Positions 1-7,864 are shown, counted from the stretch's first letter. The stretch is 18,308 nt of DNA from SURF-21 sp964592775 (GCA_964592775.1 CAZQFX010000045.1:1-18308); one strand, 5' to 3'. Notes: generated from the sequence alone by a model not told the origin. Translations and numbers: made by a program.

Positions 1-80
1 GCCTTCTTCCAGCCCTTGAGGACCGGCGCCTCAGGCGCGGGCCGGGTGCGGCCGCGAGTGTGCCCGGCGTTCTTTGCGGT

Positions 81-86
81 TATAAT
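81..86 (+). promoter_or_regulatory. Candidate -10 element upstream of argS
   Basis: A perfect TATAAT stands at 81-86 in a GC-rich surround. No good -35 hexamer is visible 16-18 bases upstream (GTGTGC at 58-63) and there is no extended TG motif. If used, transcription would start near 92-96, almost at the ATG of the small ORF at 96 and about 135 bases before argS. The match to the hexamer is direct observation; promoter activity is inferred. Confidence 0.45.
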
Positions 87-95
87 CTTCTCAAG

Positions 96-233
96 ATGGC
101 CGGTAGACGTGGTGAACCCGCGCGTCGCGCCGATTCCATTCCGGACCGAGCCGCTACCCGGCCGACCCCCGGCGGCGGTCGCATGCCGCGCCGGGGCCGC
201 AACGGGGCCGCGGGCGTCGAGGAGGAACGTTGA
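96..233 (+). CDS. Possible Arg-rich small leader ORF overlapping argS
   Basis: This ATG-to-TGA frame encodes 45 residues, starting MAGRRGEPARRADSIPDRAA and ending GVEEER. Eleven of the 45 residues are arginine, using CGT, CGC, CGA, CGG and AGA codons, and the last sense codon is CGT. Its TGA (231-233) overlaps the TTG start of argS (230-232) as TTGA, a layout that often gives translational coupling. There is no Shine-Dalgarno sequence, but the ATG lies 9 bases after a TATAAT, so a near-leaderless mRNA is possible. No known family is recognised. A leader peptide sensing arginyl-tRNA supply is an attractive hypothesis. GC-rich DNA yields Arg-rich frames by chance, however, so the ORF may not be translated. 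Confidence 0.35.
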   Translation: MAGRRGEPARRADSIPDRAATRPTPGGGRMPRRGRNGAAGVEEER

Positions 234-1915
234 TCGCCAAAGAACTGCGGGAAATGATAGCCGATGCCATATCCGAGGCCTCTGAGGCCGGGGAGATCCC
301 GGCGGCAGAGGCGCCGGACTTCGTTCTCGAGAGGCCCCGCCATAAAGCCCACGGCGACTGGGCCACGAACGCGGCCCTGGTCCTCGCGGGCGGCCTGGGG
401 CGCGGCCCGCGCGACATCGCGGCCAGCCTCGCCCGACGCCTGCGGGAAAGGGCCGCCGCGCCCGGAGCGGCGGGGGAGTCGGGGACGCTGGAAGACGTGG
501 AGGTCGCCGGGCCGGGATTCATCAACTTCACCCTCACCCGCGACCGCGTGCTCAGGGAGTTGGTGCGGGTGGCCCGGGAGGGGTCGGGTTACGGGCGTTG
601 GGATTTCGGTGAGGGCCAACGCTTCAACGTGGAGTTCGTGTCCGCGAATCCCGTCGGCCCCCTGCACGTCGGCCACGGACGCTGGGCGGCCCTGGGCGAC
701 GCGCTCTGCAACCTGCTGGCGGCGGCCGGATACGAGGTGGAGCGCGAGTTCTACCTCAACGATTACGGTGCCCAGATGGACGTCTTCGCGGCCTCCGTGG
801 AGGCGCGCTACCTGGAGCTGGCCGGCGGCGAGGCTGATTTTCCGGCCGAGGGGTACCGCGGTGCCTACGTCGCGGACATCGCGCGCGCGTTGCTCGAGGA
901 GGACGGAGGGAAGCCGCCGGACAGGCCCGGCGCGGAGCTGGGGGAGAGAGCTTACCGCATCGCCCTCATGCACATCCAGGATTCCATGTCCTCCTTCGGG
1001 GTCTCGTTCGACACCTGGTTCAGCGAACGGGGGCTGCAGGACGGCGGTGCGGTGGATAGAGAGGTGCGCAGCCTGCTCGCGGACGGCCTGGCCTACGAGA
1101 AGGACGGGGCGGTGTGGATGGCCACTTCGCGCTTCGGCGACGACAAGGACCGCGTGCTGGTGCGCTCGAGCGGTACGCCGACCTATTTCGCGGCGGATAT
1201 CGCGTATCACATGAACAAGCTGTCGCGCGGCTACGACCATCTCATCAACATCTGGGGGGCTGACCACCACGGATACGTGCGCAGGATACAGGCCGCCCTG
1301 GAGGCTCGCGGCTATCCGGACAGGCTCGAGGTCATACTGGGCCAACTGGTCAACCTGAAGAGAGGCGGCGAGCCGGTGCGCATGTCCAAGCGCACCGGGG
1401 AGATGGTGACCTTCGACGAGCTGGTGGCGGAGGTGGGGCGTGACGCCGCGCGATATCTCTTCCTCACCCGCAGCCAGGACACCGCCCTGGACTTCGACAT
1501 GCAACTGGCGGTGGAGGAGAGCCTGGACAACCCCGTCTACTACGTCCAGTACGCCCACGCCCGCATCTGCAGCATCCTGCGCTACGGTATGGGCCGGGGG
1601 GTCGACCTGTCGGAAGAGGTCCCCCCGCTGGAGACCCTGCGGCTACTCTCCTCCGAGGAGGAGGCCGACCTAGCGCTCAAGATCTTCGAGTTCGAAGAGC
1701 TTGTCCGGGATGCCGCCCTCGACCGCGCCCCCCACCGCATCACCCGCTACCTGGAGGAGCTCGCGGCCGTTTTCCACGTCTTCTACAACCGCCACCGCGT
1801 GATCGGCGACGACGCGGTCCTGACCGCCGCCCGCCTCTTTCTCGTGCGCTGCACCCGCCAGGTGCTCCTCAACGGCCTGGGCATACTCGGGGTGTCCGCC
1901 CCCGAAAGCATGTAA
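230..1915 (+). CDS. argS: Arginyl-tRNA synthetase
   Basis: Class I arginyl-tRNA synthetase, charging tRNA-Arg with arginine in the cytoplasm. The 561-residue product has the family's usual length. An N-terminal Arg-specific additional domain covers about residues 1-115. The HIGH signature appears as HVGH (146-149) after the conserved EFVSANPVGPLHVGH stretch, the KMSKS loop as RMSKR (384-388), and the C-terminal anticodon-binding domain holds the typical YVQYAHARICSI segment. The start is a TTG at 230 with GGAGG at 221-225, four bases away; no ATG gives a better N-terminus. The TTG overlaps the stop of a small Arg-rich ORF. A hairpin with a short T run follows at 1964-2009. The enzyme identity is certain; the start is very likely. 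Confidence 0.97.
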   Translation: MIAKELREMIADAISEASEAGEIPAAEAPDFVLERPRHKAHGDWATNAALVLAGGLGRGPRDIAASLARRLRERAAAPGAAGESGTLEDVEVAGPGFINFTLTRDRVLRELVRVAREGSGYGRWDFGEGQRFNVEFVSANPVGPLHVGHGRWAALGDALCNLLAAAGYEVEREFYLNDYGAQMDVFAASVEARYLELAGGEADFPAEGYRGAYVADIARALLEEDGGKPPDRPGAELGERAYRIALMHIQDSMSSFGVSFDTWFSERGLQDGGAVDREVRSLLADGLAYEKDGAVWMATSRFGDDKDRVLVRSSGTPTYFAADIAYHMNKLSRGYDHLINIWGADHHGYVRRIQAALEARGYPDRLEVILGQLVNLKRGGEPVRMSKRTGEMVTFDELVAEVGRDAARYLFLTRSQDTALDFDMQLAVEESLDNPVYYVQYAHARICSILRYGMGRGVDLSEEVPPLETLRLLSSEEEADLALKIFEFEELVRDAALDRAPHRITRYLEELAAVFHVFYNRHRVIGDDAVLTAARLFLVRCTRQVLLNGLGILGVSAPESM

Positions 1916-1963
1916 GGCCCGCCGCTCACGTCGCGCGGCCACGACACCACGGATTATGAAGAT

Positions 1964-2009
1964 ATCCCGCGACCCAGGAACGGGGCCTGTCCCGGTCGGC
2001 GGGATTTCT
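1964..2009 (+). terminator. Rho-independent terminator after argS
   Basis: The arms TCCCGC (1965-1970) and GCGGGA (1999-2004) pair. GACC/GGTC and CAGG/CCTG extend the stem inward with small bulges. TTTCTA follows directly. It sits 50 bases after the argS stop and 44 bases before the convergent hydrolase stop, so it may also act on minus-strand transcripts, although its T run is poorer in that direction. Confidence 0.6.
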
Positions 2010-2052
2010 ATGCGGCTTCTTAGGCCTGACCCCAGCGGTTCAAGCAAGCCCG

Positions 2053-2823
2053 TCACGCCAACCTCTCGAGCACCCAGGCTACCGTTTTATCCATGGCCTC
2101 GGGGTTCAGCCTCAGCTTGTGGCCTCCACCCTTGACTACCAAAAACTCCTTGGGTTCCGTTGCCGCTTCGAAAAGGCGGCGGGCTTCCTCCACGGGGACC
2201 ATATCGTCCTCGTCACCGTGCACGATGAGCAGCGGCACGGGGGCGATCCTTCCCACGGAGTCCACGGGGCTGTGGGCGAGCATCTCCCTGTAGTACGCCT
2301 CCTCGGAGGGGGGAAATGCGGGGTCGCGTATAATGCCGATTACGCGAGCCCGCGCAATGAAGTCGCTTATCCCTTCCCGGGTCATCAGCCGGGAGAAGTC
2401 CGCGGGCGACGAGAGGGAGGCCACGCCCGCCAGCCCCTTCCGGCGGGCGGCGTGGATCATGGATACCGCGCCGCCGCCGCTGAAGCCCATGAGTGCGATC
2501 CTCGAGGGATCGCAGCCCTCGAAAGCCCCGCGTGCTCTGCGCGCTTCCTCCATCAAAGCCTCCAGGTCGGCGACCCAGCCGCCCAGCGAGAAGTCCCCCT
2601 CCGAGAGCCCGGTCCCGCGGAAGTTGAAGCAGCATGCCGCAGACCCGCTTTCGGCGCAGCGCCCGGCAAGGGCCCCGTAGCCCGGGTCGCCCGGCGTGGG
2701 AGAACCGCTGGGGATGCCGTGACAGAGGACTACCAGGGGCCAATTCCCGTCATGGGCAGGCAAGACGACGCTGCCCCGCAGGTTTATCCCCCCGGAATCG
2801 AGAACCATTTCCCTTTCGACCAT
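2053..2823 (-). CDS. Alpha/beta hydrolase (serine hydrolase fold)
   Basis: A 256-residue cytoplasmic alpha/beta hydrolase of the dienelactone-hydrolase/acyl-esterase type, with no signal peptide. The catalytic layout is complete: HG oxyanion motif (35-36, in VVLCHGIPSG), nucleophile elbow GFSGGG with Ser115, acid Asp206 in HGDEDDMVP, and His235 in GGGHKL. The FRGTGLSEG stretch (68-76) is typical of peptidase S9/S15-like esterases. The start is ATG at 2823 with GGGGAGGAG five bases upstream. It stands alone, convergent with argS and divergent from the moxR operon. The substrate cannot be read from sequence; ester or peptide hydrolysis is the general expectation. Confidence 0.88.
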   Translation of the reverse strand: MVEREMVLDSGGINLRGSVVLPAHDGNWPLVVLCHGIPSGSPTPGDPGYGALAGRCAESGSAACCFNFRGTGLSEGDFSLGGWVADLEALMEEARRARGAFEGCDPSRIALMGFSGGGAVSMIHAARRKGLAGVASLSSPADFSRLMTREGISDFIARARVIGIIRDPAFPPSEEAYYREMLAHSPVDSVGRIAPVPLLIVHGDEDDMVPVEEARRLFEAATEPKEFLVVKGGGHKLRLNPEAMDKTVAWVLERLA

Positions 2824-3020
2824 CGGCGCTCCTCCCCGGCATCATGCGTACGCCCTGCGCCCAGACCACGCGCTTACCTTAACACATCCGCCTCCCGCCC
2901 CATAAGCCGTCCCGCATCCGCGTTTAAGGCCCGCGCGGTCGGGCGGAATACCCACGGAGAAGACCGCGATAGTCTTACCCCCCGTTTAGGCCGCCGCGAA
3001 CCTGGGTATATGATTACGGG

Positions 3021-3112
3021 GGTTCGTGTCTCGTGTCGCGACTGGGGACAGGCCGGCGGGTCCGGGAGAGAAGGAATAGCGCCCGCGTTCCACGCGGGGC
3101 CTTCTTTTTTTG
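3021..3112 (+). ncRNA. Candidate short RNA or attenuator ending in orphan terminator
   Basis: No coding sequence ends nearby, yet a strong intrinsic terminator closes this segment. TATGAT at 3009-3014 could be its -10 box, giving a transcript of about 90 bases, although no clear -35 is seen. GCGGG at 3056-3060 can pair with CCCGC at 3082-3086, the 5' arm of the terminator, so an antiterminator fold is possible. I could not match it to a known RNA family; it only faintly resembles the core of bacterial SRP RNA and lacks the conserved GGAAGGAAGCAGCC-type loop. Confidence 0.25.
3082..3112 (+). terminator. Orphan Rho-independent terminator
   Basis: CCCGCG (3082-3087) pairs with CGCGGG (3093-3098) around a TTCCA loop. 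It is followed by GCC and a long T run, CTTCTTTTTTTG (3101-3112). This is the best T-tailed terminator on the plus strand of the window, although no gene ends just before it. It may end a short RNA or act as an attenuator upstream of the moxR operon. Confidence 0.65.
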
Positions 3113-3303
3113 TAGGGATGGGGCCGGTCGCCAGTGTCGCGCGCTCTCGATACCACGGAATATGGGCTTAGTACTCCGGTCCGTAAATACGGTAACGTAT
3201 CGGGAGCGCCGCTGCTTTCGGGGCGGCCCCCGGTGTTCGTCGTTCGTCCCGCACCCCCGGATGCGCTCGCGGCGGAAAGGCGTTCCCGTGCGGACGCATA
3301 TCA

Positions 3304-3332
3304 TTGTCCCTCAACATAACCGTCCTTATGCT
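3304..3332 (+). promoter_or_regulatory. Promoter candidate for the moxR operon
   Basis: TTGTCC (3304-3309) and TATGCT (3327-3332) are separated by exactly 17 bases. Each matches four of six bases of the sigma70 consensus, in a locally AT-richer patch. Transcription from here would start near 3339 and give a leader of about 40 bases before the moxR ATG. Confidence 0.5.
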
Positions 3333-3377
3333 CGATATATAAGAGGCGAGACGGGATACCGGGAGTGGAGGACGGGG

Positions 3378-4331
3378 ATGATCCCCAGCGGAATCATGGA
3401 GGAGATGGGTCCGCGGGCGCGGGCTTTGGCGGACAACATGCGCCTGGTCATCCGGGGCAAAGATCCCCAGGTGGAGATGGCCGTGGTGGCGCTTGTAAGC
3501 GGGGGGCACCTGCTCATCGAGGACGTGCCCGGCGTGGGCAAGACCATGCTTGCGCGCTCGCTCGCCCTGTCCATCTCCGGCACCTATTGCCGCATCCAGT
3601 TCACGCCGGATCTCCTGCCCTCGGACATCACCGGCACCACGGTCTTCAACCAGAAGAGCGCCGAGTTCGAGTTCAGGCCCGGTCCCGTATTCGCCAACGT
3701 CGTTCTGGCGGACGAGATAAACCGCGCTACCCCGCGCACCCAGTCGAGCCTGCTGGAGGCGATGGACGAGGGGCAGGTCACGGTGGACGGCGCGCCCTAT
3801 CCCCTCCCGCGGCCTTTCTTCGTCATCGCCACCCAGAACCCGGTCGAGTACCACGGCACCTACCCCCTACCCGAGGGACAGCTTGACCGCTTCTGCATGA
3901 GCCTGTCGCTCGATTACCCTTCGGAGGACTGCGAGAGGGAGATCGTGGAGAGCCAGCTTCTGGAGCACCCCGTAGGCGGGTTGCGGCCGGTGCTGCAGGC
4001 CGAGGAGCTGCTGGGGCTGCAACGCGCTTGCCGCGCGGTTTCCGTCCACTCCGACGTCCTCGCCTACTCCGTGAGCCTGGTGCGGGCGACGCGCGAGGAC
4101 GACGGCCTTTCCCTGGGAGCCAGCCCGCGCGGCACCATTTTCCTGGTGCGTACCGCCCAGGCCAGGGCCCTGCTCGAGGGGCGCGACTTCATCACCCCCG
4201 ACGACATCAAGGCCGCGGCCGTTCCGGTCCTCTCCCACCGGGTCATTCCCGCATCGCGTTCGCAGGGGCTCCGCGATTCGCGCTCCACCGTCTCGCAAAT
4301 ACTGGCGCGCGTGCCGGTCCCCGTGGTATAG
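3378..4331 (+). CDS. MoxR-family AAA+ ATPase
   Basis: A 317-residue MoxR-type AAA+ ATPase, a family that acts as a chaperone-like remodeller for partner proteins encoded next to it. Visible motifs are Walker A PGVGKT (51-56), Walker B VVLADEIN (108-115), sensor 1 ATQNP (151-155) and the conserved LPEGQLDRF (164-172) carrying the arginine finger. A C-terminal lid domain follows. The ATG at 3378 has GGAGG at 3367-3371 and gives the normal family length; an in-frame extension to 3033 would cross the orphan terminator and is rejected. The stop codon overlaps the ribosome binding site of the DUF58 gene nine bases downstream. Its partners are probably the two membrane proteins that follow. Confidence 0.94.
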   Translation: MIPSGIMEEMGPRARALADNMRLVIRGKDPQVEMAVVALVSGGHLLIEDVPGVGKTMLARSLALSISGTYCRIQFTPDLLPSDITGTTVFNQKSAEFEFRPGPVFANVVLADEINRATPRTQSSLLEAMDEGQVTVDGAPYPLPRPFFVIATQNPVEYHGTYPLPEGQLDRFCMSLSLDYPSEDCEREIVESQLLEHPVGGLRPVLQAEELLGLQRACRAVSVHSDVLAYSVSLVRATREDDGLSLGASPRGTIFLVRTAQARALLEGRDFITPDDIKAAAVPVLSHRVIPASRSQGLRDSRSTVSQILARVPVPVV

Positions 4332-4340
4332 GAGGTCCCG

Positions 4341-5699
4341 TTGTTTTTCTCCCGCTCCGTCCTTGTCCTGGCCCTTTCTTTCGCCATGATCCTCATCGGC
4401 ATCAATTCGCAGTCGGGATGGCTCTTCTGGCTCGCCGGCCTTCTCCTCTCCGCCCTGCTGGTGTCCTGGTCCGTTTCGCTCTTCCAGGTGAGAAAGCTGT
4501 CCCTGGTCCGGCGGCACCGCGCCGAGGTAGGCGAGGAGGAGTCCTTGCGCGTGACCCTGGAGGTGCGCAACGGCGGCCGTACCGCCCGCAACCTTCTCGA
4601 GGTCATCGACGGGGACCCCTGTAGCGGCGATCCCCACAAGCGGCCGCGCCTCAAGGTCGAGCGCAAGACGCTGCGCGAACGGTTGCGCGACCCCTCTCCG
4701 CCGCGCAAGGGATCGCCGGCGGAGCGAGGCGGCCGCGCGGCTTTCCTCGTCCCGCGCATCGAGGCCTCGGGGGTAGTGGCCCTGACCTACCAGCGCCGCG
4801 GCCTGCGCCGGGGCGTCTACCGCGACTGGCCTGGCTTTTTCTACTCGGAGGGGATCATCGGCCTCGCTCGCCATACCAGCCGCGCGCGCATGGAGTCGCG
4901 CCTGGTGGTCCTGCCCCATTACGCCGAGCTGCGCAGCTTTCCCCTCGTGGACTCCTTCCTTCACCAGCAGAGGACTCCTCAGGAATATTCTTCCAAAAAG
5001 GGGGCGGGCATGGACTACTACGGAGTGCGGGAGTTCCGCTCCGGTGACCCGCTTCGCCACGTGCACTGGAGGACCACGGCGCGGCGGGGCGAGCTGGTGG
5101 TGAGGGAGTTCGAGAGGGAAACGGGGACCCCCCTGGTGGTGCTGGTCGACAACCGCGCCGGCAACGGCCCCCGCGAGGAATACTCCGACCTCCTCGATTC
5201 GGAGGCGCGCCTGGCGGCGAGTATCGTGCATTACGCCCACTACGCCGGGCACCCCGTGACCCTGGCGGCCTACCGGGGGGAGAGCCCCGAGCTCTACGAT
5301 GTCCCCGGTTTCCACGACGCGCTCATCTGGCTCGCCGCCCTGGAGCCGGTCGGCGCCGCCGCCATAGAGCAGCAGGCCGAGGGGCTGTGGTCCGAACTCA
5401 CGCCCGGCTGTTTCTTCTGCTGCATCACCCCGGCGCGCGATATCGATTACGGCCGGCTCGCCGCCGCCCCGCCCCCCATGTGCCATGTCTCCATGGTCCT
5501 GGTGGACCGCTTCTCGCATGATGGAAACGGTGCCGCGCCCCGTGCGGCATCCGCCTCGGAGCGCATCGTGTCCGGGCTGGCAGCAGCGCCCTTCGCGGGG
5601 CTTTTCAGCATATCCCTGTACCGTAAAGGCGAGGACATCCGCACGTGTCTGGAAAAACCCTTGATTATCTACGGCGACTCAACGCCCCGAGGGAGATAG
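4341..5699 (+). CDS. DUF58 domain membrane protein
   Basis: A 452-residue DUF58 protein, the usual partner of MoxR ATPases. Two membrane segments (about 5-21 and 26-44) form a hairpin. A beta-rich region follows, then the diagnostic DUF58 motif at 228-250 (GVREFRSGDPLRHVHW plus TTARRG), and a VWA-like Rossmann region starting LVVLVDNRAG. It starts at TTG 4341, four bases after GGAGGT (4331-4336), a clear binding site overlapping the moxR stop. Residues about 92-133 form an unusual Arg/Lys/Pro-rich insertion where relatives have a short strand-loop. The 3' end overlaps the transglutaminase gene by 55 bases. Its function in cell-envelope processes is inferred from the family and operon. Confidence 0.9.
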   Translation: MFFSRSVLVLALSFAMILIGINSQSGWLFWLAGLLLSALLVSWSVSLFQVRKLSLVRRHRAEVGEEESLRVTLEVRNGGRTARNLLEVIDGDPCSGDPHKRPRLKVERKTLRERLRDPSPPRKGSPAERGGRAAFLVPRIEASGVVALTYQRRGLRRGVYRDWPGFFYSEGIIGLARHTSRARMESRLVVLPHYAELRSFPLVDSFLHQQRTPQEYSSKKGAGMDYYGVREFRSGDPLRHVHWRTTARRGELVVREFERETGTPLVVLVDNRAGNGPREEYSDLLDSEARLAASIVHYAHYAGHPVTLAAYRGESPELYDVPGFHDALIWLAALEPVGAAAIEQQAEGLWSELTPGCFFCCITPARDIDYGRLAAAPPPMCHVSMVLVDRFSHDGNGAAPRAASASERIVSGLAAAPFAGLFSISLYRKGEDIRTCLEKPLIIYGDSTPRGR

Positions 5700-7864
5700 A
5701 GGATTCCCGGCAGCTGCGCCTGGCCGTCTGGGCATGCGTCTCCATCTCCGTCTTCGCCCTTGCCCTGCAGGAGGTGACGGGCACGGCGCTGGCGCTGGCG
5801 TCCATCACCCTCATCAGCGCGGGTTCCTACATCAGCTGGCGGCGCAGATACCGGCCGAACATGGCGATCAAGGCGGTCATCTTGATCTTGACCGTCGCCG
5901 CGCTGATCTCTTTTCTGCGCCAGGTCCTGCTGCAGCCCTATGACCCGCGCTTACCGCTCGCCGAGCTCTTCGTGTGGGTGCAGGCGCTGCACAGCTTCGA
6001 CCTGCCCCGCAGCAAGGACCTGCTCCTGTCCCTGGTCAGCTCCCTCATACTCCTCGCCCTGGCGGGCTCCTTCTCGCTCTCCGCCTCTTTCGGCCTTGTC
6101 ATCCTGCTCTGGCTGGCGGCCGCGCTGCCCGCGTTGTACTACATACAGCTGTCCCGCCTGCGCGGCTTCTCGGTCGAGCCGGAACGCTCCGATGCGCCCC
6201 GGCCTTCGTTCCGGCGCCTGACCGCCGTCCTCGCGGTCCTGCTCATCGCCGTTTCCGCCTGCGGTCTCGCGGTCGGCGCCTTCGTCCCCCGCATATCGGC
6301 GACCTACATACGCTCGCTGCCTTTCTCCATCCGCGGGGCCTTCCTTTCCCCCGACGGCTACCAGTTCGCCAACCCCGGCTACCCGGGCCTGCCTGTCCGG
6401 CCACCCGATAATGCCCTGGGGGTGAACCCCGAGGCGTATTTCGGTTTCAGCCCCTATCTCGACCTGCGCGCCCGCGGGACGCTGGTGGACCTCCCGGTGA
6501 TGAAGGTGCGCTCCTCGGAGCCCGCTTACTGGAGCGGACTTTCCTTCCGGGAATACAACGGGTATTCGTGGCTCACACCCGAGGAGGAACCGAAACAGGC
6601 CCGCGCGCCGGTTCAGCCTTTTCGTCTCGCTTACGGCTCGGACGAACCCCACGCGGCGACACGCGCGGTTACCCAGACTTACTACCTTGAGACGGAACAG
6701 CCCAACATCATCTTCGCCTCCTACCGGCCCGACCTGCTCTACTATCCCGCGGACTACATCTACCAGGACGACTCCGGCCTCAAAAGCCCCTTCCCCCTCG
6801 ACGACGGCCTGGTGTACAGCGTCATCTCCCGCCATATCGTCTCCGAAAGGCTGATCTCCGCTTCCAGGCTCGAGGTCAAGGAGGGGAGGCTCCTCCCCTA
6901 CCTGCAGCTCCCGCCCATGCCGGAACGGGTGGTTGAGCTTGCGCGCAGGATCACGCCGGCGGAAGGAGGGCCTTTCGCCCGCGCCCTCGCCATCGAGGAC
7001 TTCCTGAAGGGAGAATACGAGTACTCTCTCGACGTCCCCCCCCTGCCATCCGGAGAGGATGCCGTCGATTGCTTCCTCTTCGAGCACCGCCGGGGATACT
7101 GCGAACATTTCGCCACCGCCTACGCGGTGCTGTGCCGCCTGGCCGGCATCCCGTCCCGGGTGGTGACCGGGTATTCGACCGGCGACTACAATCCCTTCAC
7201 CGGGCTCTACGAGGTGGGCCTCGACGACGCGCACGCCTGGGTTGAGATCTACCTGGAGGGGATCGGTTGGATCACTCGCGAGCCCACCCCCGGATTCTCC
7301 CTGCCGGAGCCGGACCGGGGCTCGGGCGCGCTCTGGATCTTCGGGGACTTCTTCTCCTGGATGGGGCGAAGCCTGTCGGCGCTGCTGCCCGCGCCGCTGC
7401 GCTCCGCCCTGAAGGCCGGCGCCGCCGCCCTGGCATCGTCCGCCTCGGCCCTGGTATCCGGCTTCCTCTATTCGCTGCGGGAGGCGCCGTGGCTGCTCCC
7501 GCTGCTCGCCGCGGTCCTTCTCGTCTACCCGGCCGTCCGCGCCGCTCGCAAGCGAAGGCGCAGCAAGGCTCCGCAGCAGCAGGCAGCGGACGGCCCCCTG
7601 CTCGCCATGCGCGATTTCCTTGGCGCGCTGGATTCCCTGGGCCTCAAACGGGGCCCCAGCCAGACCGCCGGGGAATTCATGCGGGGGCTCTCTTCCCTGG
7701 TGCCGGAACTCAACCTCTCCGGCGAACTGCTGCTGTTCGAGCGCGCCCGCTACGGGCACCAGGAGCTGCCGGCCGAGGACGAAAGCCGCCTGCGGCAAGG
7801 CCTCGCGGCGGCCCTGGAGAGGATCAGGACGCGCATGAAGTACCGCGGCAAACCGGAACGGTGA
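5645..7864 (+). CDS. Membrane transglutaminase-like protease, TgpA/DUF3488 type
   Basis: A 739-residue integral membrane protein of the TgpA family (DUF3488 + transglutaminase core + DUF4129). Six membrane helices lie near 24-41, 46-64, 75-91, 125-143, 146-167 and 192-213. A large extracytoplasmic part contains the papain-like site: Cys486 in RRGYCEHFA, His530 in DDAHAWVE, and Glu546 in WITREPTPG, where many relatives have Asp. A last membrane helix (about 615-633) leads to a basic stretch and a cytoplasmic DUF4129 tail with a GLKRGPSQTAGEFMRGL motif. The GTG start at 5645 follows GAGGA and makes a 55-base overlap with the DUF58 gene; no closer start keeps the first helix. Likely role: a surface protease or amidase-type enzyme in envelope biogenesis; the substrate is unknown. 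Confidence 0.92.
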   Translation: MSGKTLDYLRRLNAPREIEDSRQLRLAVWACVSISVFALALQEVTGTALALASITLISAGSYISWRRRYRPNMAIKAVILILTVAALISFLRQVLLQPYDPRLPLAELFVWVQALHSFDLPRSKDLLLSLVSSLILLALAGSFSLSASFGLVILLWLAAALPALYYIQLSRLRGFSVEPERSDAPRPSFRRLTAVLAVLLIAVSACGLAVGAFVPRISATYIRSLPFSIRGAFLSPDGYQFANPGYPGLPVRPPDNALGVNPEAYFGFSPYLDLRARGTLVDLPVMKVRSSEPAYWSGLSFREYNGYSWLTPEEEPKQARAPVQPFRLAYGSDEPHAATRAVTQTYYLETEQPNIIFASYRPDLLYYPADYIYQDDSGLKSPFPLDDGLVYSVISRHIVSERLISASRLEVKEGRLLPYLQLPPMPERVVELARRITPAEGGPFARALAIEDFLKGEYEYSLDVPPLPSGEDAVDCFLFEHRRGYCEHFATAYAVLCRLAGIPSRVVTGYSTGDYNPFTGLYEVGLDDAHAWVEIYLEGIGWITREPTPGFSLPEPDRGSGALWIFGDFFSWMGRSLSALLPAPLRSALKAGAAALASSASALVSGFLYSLREAPWLLPLLAAVLLVYPAVRAARKRRRSKAPQQQAADGPLLAMRDFLGALDSLGLKRGPSQTAGEFMRGLSSLVPELNLSGELLLFERARYGHQELPAEDESRLRQGLAAALERIRTRMKYRGKPER

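Larger units (their letters stand above)
2838..3377. other. Intergenic region between hydrolase and moxR
   Basis: This divergent intergenic stretch holds no convincing gene. It contains a -10-like TATGAT (3009-3014), a strong hairpin plus T-run terminator (3082-3112), several GC-rich hairpins near 3190-3235, and a sigma70-type promoter candidate (3304-3332) closest to moxR. Frames that cross it do so through the terminator and have no ribosome binding site. No promoter for the minus-strand hydrolase is obvious; the best is a weak TTATGG/TTAAGG pair with 17-base spacing around 2875-2905. Confidence 0.6.

Noticed and set aside
80..1558. Long minus-strand open frame opposite argS (and similar long frames opposite moxR, gyrA and gyrB)
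   Set aside because: Long antisense frames are expected in GC-rich coding DNA. Codon usage, motifs and starts all support the plus-strand argS and the other annotated genes.
1984..3054. Shared 10-mer GGGACAGGCC at 1984-1993 (minus) and 3045-3054 (plus) as a dispersed repeat
   Set aside because: The match does not extend beyond 10 bases, and such matches are expected by chance in GC-rich DNA of this length.
3033..3377. N-terminal extension of the MoxR protein by 115 residues
   Set aside because: It has no ribosome binding site, no family similarity and crosses a strong terminator; the ATG at 3378 has GGAGG and gives the family length.
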